A stretch of 64,000 nt of DNA from Coriaria nepalensis (taxonomy: Eukaryota > Streptophyta > Magnoliopsida > Cucurbitales > Coriariaceae): assembly GCA_027186245.1 (NCBI GenBank), contig CP114500.1, positions 6,458,001 through 6,522,000 on the forward strand. The letters run 5' to 3'. This document shows positions 1 to 12,840 of the stretch, one piece after another. How positions within the stretch are numbered: the stretch's first letter is position 1; each line of letters opens with the position of its first letter. Below the pieces are notes generated by a model. It was given only the letters and a program-made list of their open reading frames with translations, was not told the DNA's origin and ran no database searches. A program made the position numbers and the translations under genes.

Positions 1-440
1 CGAATATCAATCCTTGTGAGTCCTGTACCTTTTCAATTTTCATTCATTTCACTTAGAAAAAATAGTACTTGAACATTTCATACGATAACAGTGGATTATT
101 TATTATTTCTAAATTAAATTAAAATTGATAGTACTTGAACGTTACCTCCTCTTTTCAAGAGATACGTTCTCGGGTGATCCCACATACTTGCTCTGATACC
201 AAACTAATGCAAATGGGTTCTGACCAAAAGAATGGTCTGATAGGGAGAGTTGGCACCAAATATTATAAGACATATTATAACCATCAAAAGAACAAGATAG
301 CATTTTAGGGTTTTCCATCTTGAAATCATTATTTTATATTTTTTTTAACACTCAAGACTCGCAATAATTAATTAAATACAGTTGAATTATATTTTTTGAT
401 CTATTTGGAAGAAATTTTGTTATTCTTAAAATGTGGTATG
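1..440. other. AT-rich spacer with possible retroelement primer-binding site
   Basis: No coding signal is visible. Bases 190-201 read as the reverse complement of TGGTATCAGAGC, the initiator-Met tRNA primer-binding motif common in plant copia elements, which would suggest the edge of a minus-strand retroelement. No LTR ends could be paired with it, so this remains weak. Confidence 0.3.
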
Positions 441-477
441 AATTAAAAAAATGCGAATGCAATTTGTAATTGCAGCT

Positions 478-1470
478 CTGGAACAAGTTCTATGAAGCCT
501 AAGTTGATCCCTTACTTCGATGCAAAGCTCTCAAAGGCTGCTTCATACATCGGTTATCAAGGAAGTGGTGCAGTTCTTCGTAGGTAAACTCAGTGTAACC
601 CTTGGCGCCTGCTTTTATTTTCTTACTTTATCTTTAGTGTTTGGTTTTTCTTCTCGTGTTGATATTTTCCTCCAAGACCATCTGCTAATAAGATCCTATG
701 GTTCATTTATGCCGATAACATTACAACAACAAAGGGTGGTTATAAGGTCATGGCTGCTTCTGCGTACCCTCTACATAACAATGCGAATTGGTCTCAGTTT
801 AGCTTTAGTTCTAGTCCCAAAGAAGTCCTCCTTGGATCAAACATTGAGCAGCAAATGTATTGTCATTTGCTTTGTGGGCTTAGGAATGCTGACTCTGTAG
901 ACGGAATTCAATCCTCCTATGCTAACGGGTTAGTAAATGCATTTTCTGTAAATGTATTTTCTCTGCTTTAATCTAAGTGGAAGCAGCTATCAGATGATCT
1001 TGAAAATGGGTTGCCATGTCCGGAAATTTCAGATGTTTCTTTAAGAACTTCTGTTATAGACATTCTAGGGAGTCCTCAACCGGAATTATCAAAGAGGGTC
1101 CGATCGATTTGTGAGGAAAATAACTGGTTTTTAATTGTAGGAAGACTATGGCCAAATGTTTGATATATAAAATGTGTTGCTACAGGAAGTATGGAGCATT
1201 ATTTTCTCAAACTCAAGCACTATGCTGGAGAGATACCGGTTTTAGGCGGAGATTATTTTGCATCAAAATGTGTGGTAGGCATCAACTTAGATATTACGCG
1301 GCCCCCCTGATAAAACCCAGTTCATTCTAATTCTTACCGCAGCATATTTTGAGTTCCTTCCATTCGATTTGGAAAATAACGAATCTATCTGTGAAGAATC
1401 TGTTGATTTTTCAGGTGGTAAAACAGGGCAGATGTATCAATTAGTCGTCACCATTTTTAAAGGATGACAA
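478..1470 (+). pseudogene. GH3 acyl-acid amido synthetase pseudogene (GH3.10/DFL2-like)
   Basis: GH3 enzymes conjugate jasmonate or auxin to amino acids. Translating across frames gives a nearly continuous GH3 stretch: MKPKLIPYFDAKLSKAAS (about 493-546), a GT donor near 577, then WFIYADNITTTKGGYKVMAA (about 700-755), YCHLLCGLRNADSVDGI, the 3' half with DYFASKCVVGINLDI (about 1250-1300) and AAYFEFLPFDLENN (about 1340-1375). The closest remembered subfamily is GH3.10/DFL2. Breaks are visible: an in-frame TAA at 969-971 where the family has Glu in LLESKW, a TGA directly after RLWPNV (about 1162), and a frame change near 1310. The N-terminal portion, the substrate region after VVTIFKG and the C-terminus are missing. 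It is a relic rather than a misannotated live gene, because both stops and the shift fall in conserved blocks. Confidence 0.85.
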
Positions 1471-1479
1471 ATCTCTCTA

Positions 1480-3547
1480 TTCATACTTCATTTATTATTT
1501 TTGAACTTTTTTTAAGGAGTGCATATAATCGTCACCGCGTAATAATTGATATCATTTTCAACTGCGTCGTCGAATGAGTTAATATTGACCATATAAGAAG
1601 TGCATTCTTCCTTCAGGCGTAAGATTCTATATAATCTAATTTACATCATTAAAAGAAGCTTACATAAGTCGATTAATTAAATAATTATTGATCATAATAA
1701 AAACTAAAAATATAATATAAATAATTATTAATTACAATAAAAATTAACATTTCAGTTATTCAGAATTTTGATAATATTATTGAGCATTGGTTTATGAAAC
1801 ACATGATCCAATTCAGAATCTATGGCTTACGGATTTTCTCCAGATGCTCCCCAAAAGTCTCTTAAATGATTGAAATCGCTTCAACTGCCCATTTCTATAG
1901 TAATTTAAAAAAAAACCATTAAAAATTATTAAGTAATAAAAACTTACTATAAATTAAAATGAAGACTACTAATTACTTGGAAGATAAGCATAAAACCGAG
2001 TAAGTCCCACTTAACAGCCATTTTTTTCTCTAGTTGCAGCTCTTATAGACTTCTCCACAAGGACGTCTCTGACTTTACCTTAAGGGTAATTATTAAAGAA
2101 CTCAATATCCAAGACCATATAGATACTGACGTGGTACTTTATGCAATTCTCTCTTATACCTAAGAGGACAACCACCAAGAAATAAAGAAGTCATAACTTC
2201 ACGTGTAGATCATCAATCTTGTCATTTCATTAGCTCAATCATGCCATTTTTTAGTTATACTCTCCATACTTTTGAAAATTAGCATAAACTGACTATATGT
2301 AATATCATCATTCCCTTTGAACCAGTAAATCAAAAATTCAACATTTTTCTTGACTTTGACCGGTAATGAGGCCGGTGCTTTCTGACATCTCAGTCCGGTA
2401 ATAAGAGCGAACTTTTTTATTAAGTAACAGAGAAGATGACCATTTATGATATACCATGCATCGTACTTCTTTTTTTTTTTATTGAGTTTAACGAATCATC
2501 AAGGAACTGACTATTTGAGCAGAGAGAAAACCTCTCATCTATTTTTGAGAAATGATCAAAACATGATTTTCTAAATATTTTCAACTCTCTTAATCATAAC
2601 AAACAGATCATGCAGTTTCAAACGAACAGTAATCGAAGAAAAAATAAATAAATAAATAAACAAAACCAAAGTTTAATTTATTTATATGATGAGATAGATT
2701 TTAGTCTGAGTGCATCTCAGACCCAAATCTCTGTGATCTATAGATTTCATTGAACTCAAACTCAAAATCATCTAATAATTTAATCAAAATCAAAACATAC
2801 TATGTGATTTTCATATTCTTCGGATCAAGTTTGATTATGCTTCTTTAATGGCTAGGGAGGGAGAGAATAAAGAGAAGAGAACAAGCAAGGCAAAAAGTAA
2901 AAAAAAAAAAAAAATTGGTATTTAACAAAATGTTATAAAGGGAAGGATAAATTCTAAAACAATCTTCATTAACATATTAGTTTCCGAGCACAATATCGCT
3001 TTCTTTGTTATCATCAGCTTGATCATCTTCTGACCATCCGATTTTGTTGGTTCTTAACATATGTACCGAATTTTAGACTATCCAATGAGCATTCCCTAGA
3101 GAAGGTCAGCGAATTTTGTGGATCAAGTGTTGACGTCTCGGCTCTTGCCGATTCGTAGAGATTCTATTCTTCAGGTGCTGCTTTCTACAACCAGAACTTT
3201 GAGTTTGCCTATATCCACTGAAGCAGGTACTGTTGCTTAAAATATGTAATCACTATTGTATCATTCTTTCTTTCTTTTTTCTTGTTGGTTGAATTTGTGC
3301 ACAAAATTTATGCTTTTGCTTAGAAGGATAGTAAATAGTTCTTTAAATAGTAGGAGCATTTTTTTCAACTTTTATTTGAACTAGTGTTTATAAAACAACC
3401 ATTTTTGTGTTTTTTTTTTTTTTCCTTCATCTGCATCTTCTCAAGATGTCTAATGGAGGTGACAAAGACTACAAATAAAGAATCTCTTTTTTTTAAAAAG
3501 GTCTCTCTCTAGTCCTTTTGCAAAATCTTTCCTCTTCCCAAAATGCA
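1480..3547. other. Intergenic, AT-rich, no gene recognised
   Basis: I see only short AT-rich sequence with many stops in all frames and homopolymer runs (A near 2900, T near 3412-3423). No domain, tRNA or transposon terminus could be recognised. The part next to 3548 is presumably the 3' UTR of the transporter read from the other strand. Confidence 0.5.
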
Positions 3548-6500
3548 CTATTCGCCATTGATCGCTGCTTGGATTTGCTCTAGGGTTCTTCCCTTTGTCT
3601 CAGGAACCACAAAAGTCACGAAAATTAAACCCAGCACATTCACTGCTGCGTAAAGAAGGAAGGTACCTGCAAAAATCAGCAGTATATCAGAAATCTCGAC
3701 ATGTTGTTCGTAAGATGTGATATATAATCAAGTATCTTACATCCCGATATTTCCGACCCAGAAGGAATTTCGAGAAAAAATCAGATTAAATTAACTACCG
3801 AAATCAATAAAAAATGGGTGCTCCAAATTTTTTGTACTTACCATAGGAGCTCCAGTCCATTAAGAAGTTGAAAGTAAAGGAAACTGCCCAAGCACCAAAC
3901 CAGTTCACAAGTGTTGCAATGCTTCCAGCCAGACCCTTAACATTTATAGGGAATATCTGCACCAGAAAAAACCGATTTCCAGCCGGTCAATTACATGACC
4001 AATTTTTTTTTTTACGTAACATAAGGAATGTGAATAAATTCTTTTCATATATGAATACCTCTGACATTACAACCCAAGGAACTGCACCCATCCCGAACGA
4101 AAATGATCCTATGTATAACTGAGTTCAAAAAAATGAAACAGTTATCAGAGAATAACACAACTCCATAACAGAAATGTGTGGTTTCAAACATACACAAAAC
4201 ATAATGTGTATGTTTATTTATTTATTTTTTTTCATTTTACCAGAATTCCTGTTAGAGTAAGTGCTGGTACTGCATCGGTTGCCCATCCATAAGTCTGAAA
4301 CAAGAATGCAAGGGCAGCTAGGAGACTCCCGAGCACCAATCCCGATCCCGAAATCTAAACACATAATTATTAGGTAAAAGAAATAATTAAGAAACTAACA
4401 GTGATTTAAAATTCGAAAGGATTTAAAATATTACCAGTAAAAGGGGCTTTCTTCCGGCCCTGTCTATGAATACTGCACTAAGACCGGTCACAATAACCTA
4501 CGGAAATATAAAACAAAAAACAAAAAAAAAAAGAGGAAGAAATATGAAGATGGTTATGTTTTTAAGTATTTTAGTTGTCGTAACTTGTACCTGAAGGATA
4601 GCATAAGTTATAGTTCCAAAGGTGGCAGATAATCCTGCAATGTCACAGTGATCAAAGGTAAACAGAGATTGAAAATATAGTTTTTAAGAGAAATGTCAGT
4701 TTTATTTTTTTACATTTTTCTCTTTCAACTTGTTCGATTATAACTGATTTTCAATTACGGGAATATTCACCTGCTGACTCGAAGATATTGGCGACATAGA
4801 AACAGATTCCATTGATTCCCCCAAACTGTTGGATGACCATCAGTCCAACTCCTATCTGCTCAGAGACAAGTAATCAAATGAAATCAAAAGGGAAAAAAAC
4901 AATATTAATAAGATCACCAAAAGAAAAGGTAGAATTCATTTTAGTTTCTTATATTTCCGGGAAGGAATTTACAATGACAGAGCGTAGGTATCGCCTGTGG
5001 ACCAGATCCAAAAGTTTTGGTTTTGGGAGACTGTCAAGAGTTTCTATGTAGTCCTGTCAATAACATAGCATTTTTCATTAAGACATTGCCCACTTTTTCA
5101 TAATAAGAAGACGGGGAGGGAAGGGGAGGGGGGGGGGGGGGGAACCTTAATTTCAGCTGCTTCTAAGGTTATATCAGCATCCTTGCCACGGAGCTTCTGT
5201 AGTGCAGTTTCAAACTGTTTTTCGCCTCCGTATTTTGCCTGATACCATGTTTCATTATGTCATGTTTGAGTGAGTTAGTTCTATTAATATATTGTTACAT
5301 CATTATATCAAGAACTAAAAGTTAAAGACTTGTAACGGGTCTCTTTTTTCCGATCCTCACCAGCCATCTTGGTGATTCGGGAATGAAGAAGAGGCCCACG
5401 CCCACAAGAACGCAAGGGATTAGTGCTGCATATTAAGTACTTCAAAGTTATCCATATGTCATAGTATAGGAAATAAAATTATTCATATAGTTAATCTTTC
5501 TGTATGATTTGGAATCTTGGAGTATATAAGTTTTGTACCGGTTGCTGCTAAGGCCCTCCATGATATAACATTTCCGATAATGAAGTTAACGGACACAGCA
5601 AGACAAATCATGAACTGCAGAGAAGAAAAAGAAGAAGAAAAGAATTAAACTTCATAGACTCAAAATAATGTCTCAAGTAAGTTTTTATTTTTTCCCTTCT
5701 TTTTTCTTTCTTCAAGTTCCGATTTGTTTGCATATCGTATTTTACCTGATTTATAGTCGTCAAAGCACCTCGCAGATTCTTCGGTGCAATTTCGGCTATG
5801 AAAACTGGTACCTTAACATCCAACCAACAATTATATCAGATTAGCTATTATTAAACTCCAATTTCCCAAACTGCAGTTTTAAAACAAATTAAACACGTGG
5901 AACGGGGAATGAGAAGACTCACCACATAGGAGTAAACTCCCATTCCGTATCCGGTTAAGAGTCTTCCGATGAACAAAGCCATAGCTCCCTAATTTAAGAA
6001 TTACAAGAACAATCCAAAATGAAGAAGAAAATTACCATTTGAACTTGTATCTCTGAAAATGGAAAAAAAATAAAAATAAAATTACAAACCTCAGCGAAGA
6101 TGATTGCAAGCCACCCTGCAATGCAGAAAGCAGAAGAGATCCATAATGCCTGCAATTCATTCACCCATATGCATGTAGGTATCAGTATTATTTAAACAAA
6201 TTCACACAAAAATCCCCATCTCAATAAAAAGAAAAGTAATAATAATGATAATAAATAGTAAATACCCCCTTCCGGCCGACCCAATCGCCGATAGGCCCGC
6301 TGGTGATTGCGCCGAGCATAGCACCAATTGACAATATGGATCCAAACACTGAATACTGCATATAAAATTTTGTTTCATTAAATAATAATCAGTTCGTTAA
6401 TTTCTTTCTAATATACAAAAAAAAAATAATAATAATAATAATAATAATAAAAATACCTCAGCAGTAGAGAGATTGAGCTCATCTGTGATGGCACTTTGAG

Positions 6501-6873
6501 TAGGTGATGAATAACCCACCTGACCAGAAAAAAAAAACAAAACAAAACCAAAGACACTCAGATCATCAAAATTTGAGATTTTTTTTTTTTAAAATTTGAA
6601 AAATCCGTTAAATTGATCTGACTCTCTGACAGCAACAAAAAAAAAAAAGGTTCGAAATTGAAGAGTAGTACGTACACAGTTTCCAAATTCATAGGACCCA
6701 CAAACCGCAACAAAAGTGCTCAAGTAAACCATCCATTGATGAGTGCTTCGATCCGATCCACCTTCTTCTCCTTGATTGTTATTAGTCAAGTTATTCTTCT
6801 CCACCACCTGGATCAGTGGCTCTCTTACCTCTTCTGAAGGGGGGTAATTTTCCACGTCATCATTGATCGCCAT
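3548..6873 (-). CDS. ERD6-like sugar transporter, copy 1 (17 exons, intact)
   Basis: A major-facilitator monosaccharide transporter of the ERD6-like group, probably a tonoplast proton/sugar facilitator. I read 17 exons with GT-AG junctions, from [20 protein letters not shown] (6873 downwards) to QAAINGE and TAG at 3548-3550, about 485 aa, the usual length. Landmarks in order are an acidic cytosolic N-terminus (aa 1-47), [11 protein letters not shown] in the TM2-TM3 loop, [17 protein letters not shown] after TM6, [12 protein letters not shown] in TM7, [10 protein letters not shown] in the TM8-TM9 loop and [12 protein letters not shown] after TM12. The dileucine-like REPLIQ resembles vacuolar sorting signals of this group, but that is an inference. 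Introns are short (about 70-200 bp). It is a tandem paralogue of the gene at 13075-16087, from which it differs by keeping an intron between TYAILQ and VIVTGL (about 4500-4590). No inactivating change was seen. Confidence 0.93.
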
Positions 6874-7054
6874 TTCTAAGCCTCTTCCTCTTCTTCTTCC
6901 TCTTCTGTAGAAGAATGTAGAAAAAGGAAAAAAGAGAGGAATTTGAAGAGATTGTTTGATCTATGACTTTACATATACTCGGATACTCTTACTATATAAA
7001 TATTCCAGCTCAGCTTGACATGGCGTTCTGTATATTCCATGTGGATCGATTCCC

Positions 7055-7059
<5 letters not shown>

Positions 7060-7091
<32 letters not shown>
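7060..7091. repeat. (AT)n microsatellite
   Basis: About 16 uninterrupted AT dinucleotides are followed closely by TTTA repeats. Confidence 0.9.
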
Positions 7092-7095
<4 letters not shown>

Positions 7096-7120
7096 TTATT
7101 TATTATTTAGAATCACTGCC

Positions 7121-7151
7121 TTTATTATTATTATTATTATTATTATTATTT
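7121..7151. repeat. (ATT)n microsatellite
   Basis: About ten ATT/TTA trinucleotides in a row. Confidence 0.9.
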
Positions 7152-7729
7152 TACTTTTGGGATTAATACTAATGAGATTAGGGAATTAATTTACGGGTTT
7201 TTAGTAGTTATACTTACGGCCTCTAAATTTTATTAAATAATTTATTAATCCAGATTTTTATTTTTATTTTTATTTTCTATATAAAATAAATTATTTATTT
7301 AATTAGATAAAAATATGTTTAAATTTAATAATTTTAAAAATCATAACTATATATATTTATGAAAAATCACAGATTAGCCTCTCTTATCCAATAATAACTT
7401 GTGACACATCTTACCCATTTTCTGATCCAATAAAAAATTGGATGTTGTTATTAATTACTATTACAAAAAAGGAAAGTAATTGTTTTTGGATAAAAGTTAA
7501 AAAGTTTAGTCGTTAGAGAGAGCCATCATATTGATTGGCGTTAATGTTATTAATATCAATCATATTTCAATATATCTTGAAATTTTTATTTTTAATAAAT
7601 AAAATAACATAGATTAAATTTACATATTTTTTTAAATAAAATAAGATAAGTTTGTAAATATTTATATTACTAATTTGATTGATAAATTAATAATTATTAT
7701 TGGATTCGATTTCGGGATAATCTCAGAGT

Positions 7730-10110
7730 TGTATCCTCAGCTTGAGCAAGGGAAATCGAGACTGAGGTCAAGTCGGCAAGCATTAGGGTAACTGATTATA
7801 TAGAAAAGATGATGAATGATGCTGAGGTCCGATATGGCTGAGGGAAACGTCAATCAACATGATGACAACTGAGCATGATGAGAAGATGTTATTTGACGCA
7901 GAGGCTGAGTTGAGTATTGCCCTGCTCGTCCCTGACCTAAAGGAGAATACTTAGAAGAGGAAGAGGACAACTGGGAGATTAATATGAGGTCTGAGTGGGA
8001 AACATATCTATGTCATGTCAAATTGGGGGTGCTCTGACATAGAGCAAAGAATAATTAGGACATTAAGTAATGAGAGCTGGACAAGTGTAAAGTTGTCTAG
8101 GGTTTCCCAACTTTGTCCAAGCATAAAAGCTAACTGATATAAAAGTATAAGGTTGATATAGTTTTTGGAGATCTAAGCAACTTATTATTTATTTCCCTCA
8201 CACACTTCTATAGAAACTGACTAAAGCGTTAGAGCGGTGTTGGTCGACTCCAACTCCGGCCACTCTTTGTTTGTGAGTGTGTATATGTTTGATCTTAGAG
8301 TATACTGTCAGTTGTGAAGCCCTTTGTAGCGGATGGATATCCACATCAAAGCTTGGTGCCGACCGTGTAGATGTTGTCTTCATTTTCAAAAGTTCCAACG
8401 GATTAGTAGCCTGAGTGAGAGTGGTATAGAGTATGGAAAACTTCGAGGGAGAGAAGACGGGGGAGAATGAGGGAGGAGAAAGAAGCAAAGGAAGAGGAAT
8501 CTATCTACCCTTACCTAAAAGGCGAGTAACTCATTTTGTGAACGTTGTTATTGAGAGAACAGTGGAGTAAACGTGTCATAGGCCATTGGGAGAATGAAAG
8601 GGGGCCTGGTGGAGAGAGTTAGCCAAGTGGTTGACCATTCTATAGACGCAAGAATCGTGAAAATAAAAGCTGAGATAAGGTAAGAGAGGAGAGAAGAACC
8701 AAGGCATAGAGATATACCTTTTCCTACGGGGTGCATCAAGGTTCATCCATTCGAAGGGGCTCCCACCTTGAGAAGGATGATGCAATGTCATGTCTAAAAA
8801 CCAAAACTACATGGGAAGAGGAGGTCGATGATTCAAATGATACAACATGGAATCCAAGCTCCCTCCTAACATCGAAGAGGCCTATAGTTCTCACCAATCA
8901 GGCTAAAGAGTCCATAGGGCAGGCAAAGGTTATCCAGGAGATAACTAAGAAAATGAATGAGTTAGAAGCAGCAATGAAGGGAACAACTCTAGGTATGGAC
9001 GAGCCGAAGAGCCCATTTACTAAACGAGTGCAAAATGCCAAGTTATCGAAAAAGTTTAGGGCTTCGACCCTAATGTATGAGGGAACCAAGGATCCTAGGG
9101 ACTACGTCAACTCATATAAGATGTGCATGATGATTGACTTCATGTCTGACGAAATGATGTACCAGTGTTTTAACATCATGCTATTAGACTTACCTAGTGA
9201 CTGTAATAGACCCCTCACACCGTACTCCATCGACTTCTTCGATGAGCTGAAGTAGTTGATTATGTCTAACTTCTAGGGGGCGGCTAACATACGACTCCCT
9301 TTCATGAGTTTGTATATTATAAAGTAAAACTCAGGGGAGGCTTTGTTGTACTATTTGGAATGATTTAACCGGGCTTCAAAGAAGGTTGACCAACTCGAGG
9401 ATATTGGATTTCTACACGCCTTCTTTATTGGCATGACTGACAAAAAGCTCATTAGCCATTAAGGGAATAAGCGCTTTAGTTACTATGCTGAAACGTTACT
9501 AAAGGCAAAAAGAATCGGAGTAGCTGAATAGATGCTCGTGTCCCAACTGAAGAGCCAATGAGAGAAGGGGGTAAATAGTAGAGGAAATGAAAAAAGAGGA
9601 AGAGAGACGACCCGAAGGGGAAATAGAATTTGACATATCTTATAAAATCCCAACACATTTGGGAGATTGATGAAGTTGTATGTTAAGGTAGAAGAATTTG
9701 ACATATCTTATAAACTTTATGGCAGCCTAAGGCTCAGGCCTTAGCTGACTTCTTCACAAAATTCTCAAGTGAAGGTATGATGAAAATGGAGAAAGATATG
9801 AAGATAAATGACATTGATGAAGAGGAGCTTTACCTATCCTTTTGAGCACTAAAAGATAGACGGGGCGATAAATAATAGGGGAAGAATTATCGAATACATG
9901 CTCAAATAAGGTGGATGCATTTTTTAGAAATCCAAACACTTTATTACATATTTTCCTCTTACACTTTTCGAGAAATTAATTAGAATGTCATAATAATATT
10001 GATCAATTATAACTCAAATTACTCTTTATTTATGAGTATAAGTATCTAATCTTAAAATATATTATCGACCGTGAAATCCTTTATAATATATGAATATGAA
10101 TATCAATAAA
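7730..10110 (+). mobile_element. Decayed, internally deleted Ty3/gypsy LTR retrotransposon
   Basis: Two segments match each other: 8185-8347 and 9945-10107. They look like the 3' (R-U5) parts of the two LTRs. A left LTR from about 7730 to 8347 is plausible, because it is followed by TTGGTGCCGACCGTG, which resembles the primer-binding context of many plant gypsy elements. Between the LTRs there is a gag remnant (8731-9520), and then a jump straight to an RNase H end-like string (AQALADF, about 9735-9760). Protease, reverse transcriptase and integrase are missing. The right repeat differs from the left mostly by C-to-T and G-to-A changes, as expected from long methylation-driven decay. The exact ends and target-site duplication could not be fixed. 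Confidence 0.7.
8731..9530 (+). pseudogene. Gypsy gag polyprotein remnant
   Basis: An open stretch from 8731 to 9255 encodes SPFTKRVQNAKLSKKFRA, TLMYEGTKDPRDYVNSYKM and SIDFFDELK, the start of a plant Retrotrans_gag domain. After the TAG at 9253-9255 the same frame continues through several stops with FNRASKKVDQLEDIGFLHAFF, GMTDKKLISH and AETLLKAKRIGVAE, the usual C-terminal half of that domain. The zinc knuckle and protease are not found. It is non-functional. Confidence 0.8.
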
Positions 10111-11090
10111 TATTAATATAAATAATTATTATTTGTTTTACTTTATTTCAAAATTTATCTAAATTTAATTTTTATATTATTATTTATTTAATAAGTAATT
10201 TACTATTTATTAAATTTACGTCCATTTCAATGGGACAAGAGTAGTTGAGTGGACTCCACTTTGTTTTCCCGTTTCTATTATTAGATCGTGTTCGCAAGTT
10301 AATAGACCAACAATTATTACGTAAACCGACAACGTTGAGCTCGAGCTCGACTGGACTTAACTCTTACTCAACACAATCTTTTCTGAGTCATCTCTCTGAT
10401 TTCGATAAGATTAAGCACGAACCCGATTAAGCTAATTTGATAAAAAATATGTTCCAAAATATTCTAATAAAAGTAGTCAAACTCGAGCTACATACTCGGT
10501 TTATTAGGTAAGATTAGCCTATTTAAGAACTTATCAAGTCAATTGATATTATGACTCAAGTTAGACTCGATTATTGATACGATCTCAAAACTTGGTTCAA
10601 GCTCATGAACATCATGACTAAGCTATAACTTGATAGAATATGTAAAAAATACTCATAAAAGTAGTCAAGCTCGAGTTATTAGACCTATTTGACTCTATTA
10701 ACTTGTTAAAAGTTATTCACAAATTTATCTAAGTCGAGTATCTTATATAGCTCGGGCTCCATTCATTTATAAAGAATGAATTACAAGGAATGAAGAAATC
10801 GGAATCGAATCATTTCCTTACATAAAGTAGACAAGTACCCAGCAAGCACAGCTCAACCTTAGGACCACAAGGTCTCAATTTATAATATATTTATGCATGT
10901 GGTGGTGTCATCATTTAGGGACAATAATTTTTCTCATAGAAATAGAGGATCTGTTTATTTCATTTGTCCAAGATTCAAAGCTTTTGTTTAAGCAAAATCC
11001 AAAGGATTTCAAACACAATTATCTTAATTATATTCAAATATAGCAACTAAGCATTCTCAAGGAAAGTAACATGCTTGCAAATACTATAGC

Positions 11091-11200
11091 AAGCTACCAT
11101 CATTTTCAAACCCTACCAATTTGAATAGAACTTTTTTGACTCTAGCAAGCTACCATCATTTTCAATCCTACCAATTTCAATTGAATTTCTTTAACTCCTA
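11091..11200. repeat. Tandem duplication of about 52 bp
   Basis: Two adjacent diverged copies both start with AGCAAGCTACCATCATTTTC and continue through CTACCAATTT, one from about 11091 and one from about 11144. Confidence 0.7.
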
Positions 11201-12790
11201 GTAATGATTCATCTTGTACTATTCATACATATGCATTAATTTTGATTTTGATTTTTTTCCAATTTTGTGCTACTGGCTGGTTGCTCGTTAATTATCATTA
11301 TAAAAGTCCCACTTGGGTCACAAGGTCCTTGATCTATCGGTTTCCGGTAATGACACATGCAACTACTATTCTATCTATTATCTTTAATGGGGGCCAGTAG
11401 TTTAATACACTTTTTATTCCAATCATTCCTATTAAGACAACTTGTTAGATGAGTAAGAAAGTAGAGATTTTAAAATTTTACACCTAAAATCTAATTATCG
11501 ATATATTATTTATTAATATATAATAAAATTTTTATTTAATTAAAATTTTATTTATTTAATTTATATTTTAAAAATAATCTAGGCCTGACCCACCAATTTT
11601 ATCAAAGACAAGCAGCCCATTTTGACAGTAGTATGGTCCAAAACAATCAACCGTATTAATGCAAGTTGCAGCAGCACTTTCCAATTATGTTGGATCGTGA
11701 TGATGATGTCTTTATGGATCATTATTATCATCCCACATTCTCCAAATATCTGTCATCAACACATCTCATGCTTTCCCATTAACTTTAATCACTTTTTTTG
11801 TTCTAAACCAAATATAAAGCATTTATTACAAATATATATATCTATATATATATATGTTTAAGAAGTAAGCACGTGACACGAGATAATAAATAAAAGACAC
11901 GTGATCCAACATGATCAGAACAGTCATGCATACATTTGTATTTTGTAATAATTTAAACACGTTTTATTACAAAACTTATGTTCTTCCAGCAATCAGTGAA
12001 GATTGTGAGCTGTATATATCACATTTTGTACATCGCTCGTTTAAATAATCAGTCATCAATATGAAAAAATCTGATCCGATCTGATCGATGATTATAGAAA
12101 TGAAAAAAAAGAAAACGGAGAAAGAGTTTGTCCAGAAATTCAAGCATCAAATCAACGTGTCTCACGTGCTCAAACAGTTAAACTGGTCCAAACGCCCAGA
12201 TGGGAAAGCACGTTTTGATTACTAACCTTCCCAAAATACGCAGATAGAACAAATCTGTGTTCGGTAAGTAAACTGGCGTTTGAGTAAACTGAAATCTTCA
12301 TTAAAGAGAGTGAAAGAATTGATGATTTTAAATCATTATATAAATTATGATTTAGAGTAATCGGGCTACCTATCAATTTTTCTAAATTTAATTTAATTTA
12401 ATTTAATTTTAATTAATATAATATTTTAGATAATAATTTTATATTCTTTAATTTATTAAGTTGAAAGATAAAACTTAAAATAATATTAAAATATTGAAGA
12501 ATAAAAATAAAATATTTAAAATAAAAAAGAAAGAAAAAAAATTTTAAAAATAGTAAAAAAATAGAAAGAGAAAATTTAAATAATAAAAAAATAAATTTAG
12601 TGAAAATTTGTATTATCATTATATGAAATTAAATTTTAAAAATCAGATTATAAATTATTTTTAATAATTTTTGCCAAAATTATTTAAATTATAATTATTT
12701 TGAGTTTTCAACTAATCAGATGATAATACTCTTACATCAAATTTAACTTAGATGCTTAAAAAAATAAAAAACTTTCCCGCTTAAAAAACT

Positions 12791-12840
12791 AACTTCCAAC
12801 TTCCAACTTCCAACTTCCAACTTCCAACTTCCAACTTCCA
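12791..12840. repeat. Minisatellite, 7-bp unit AACTTCC, seven copies
   Basis: Seven perfect head-to-tail copies of AACTTCC run from 12791 to 12839 in otherwise AT-rich DNA, about 235 bp beyond the stop codon of the second transporter gene. Confidence 0.95.

Larger units (their letters stand above)
6874..7688. other. Transporter promoter side and AT-rich spacer with microsatellites
   Basis: The pyrimidine-rich leader just upstream of the transporter start (6880-6905 on the plus strand) resembles the leader of the second copy (16095-16130). Beyond it lie an (AT)n run, an (ATT)n run and AT-rich sequence without coding signal. Confidence 0.5.

Noticed and set aside
8198..8791. Minus-strand open frames of 60-100 codons over the gypsy LTR and leader
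   Set aside because: No domain, overlapping a recognisable LTR and gag start on the plus strand; they are chance frames.
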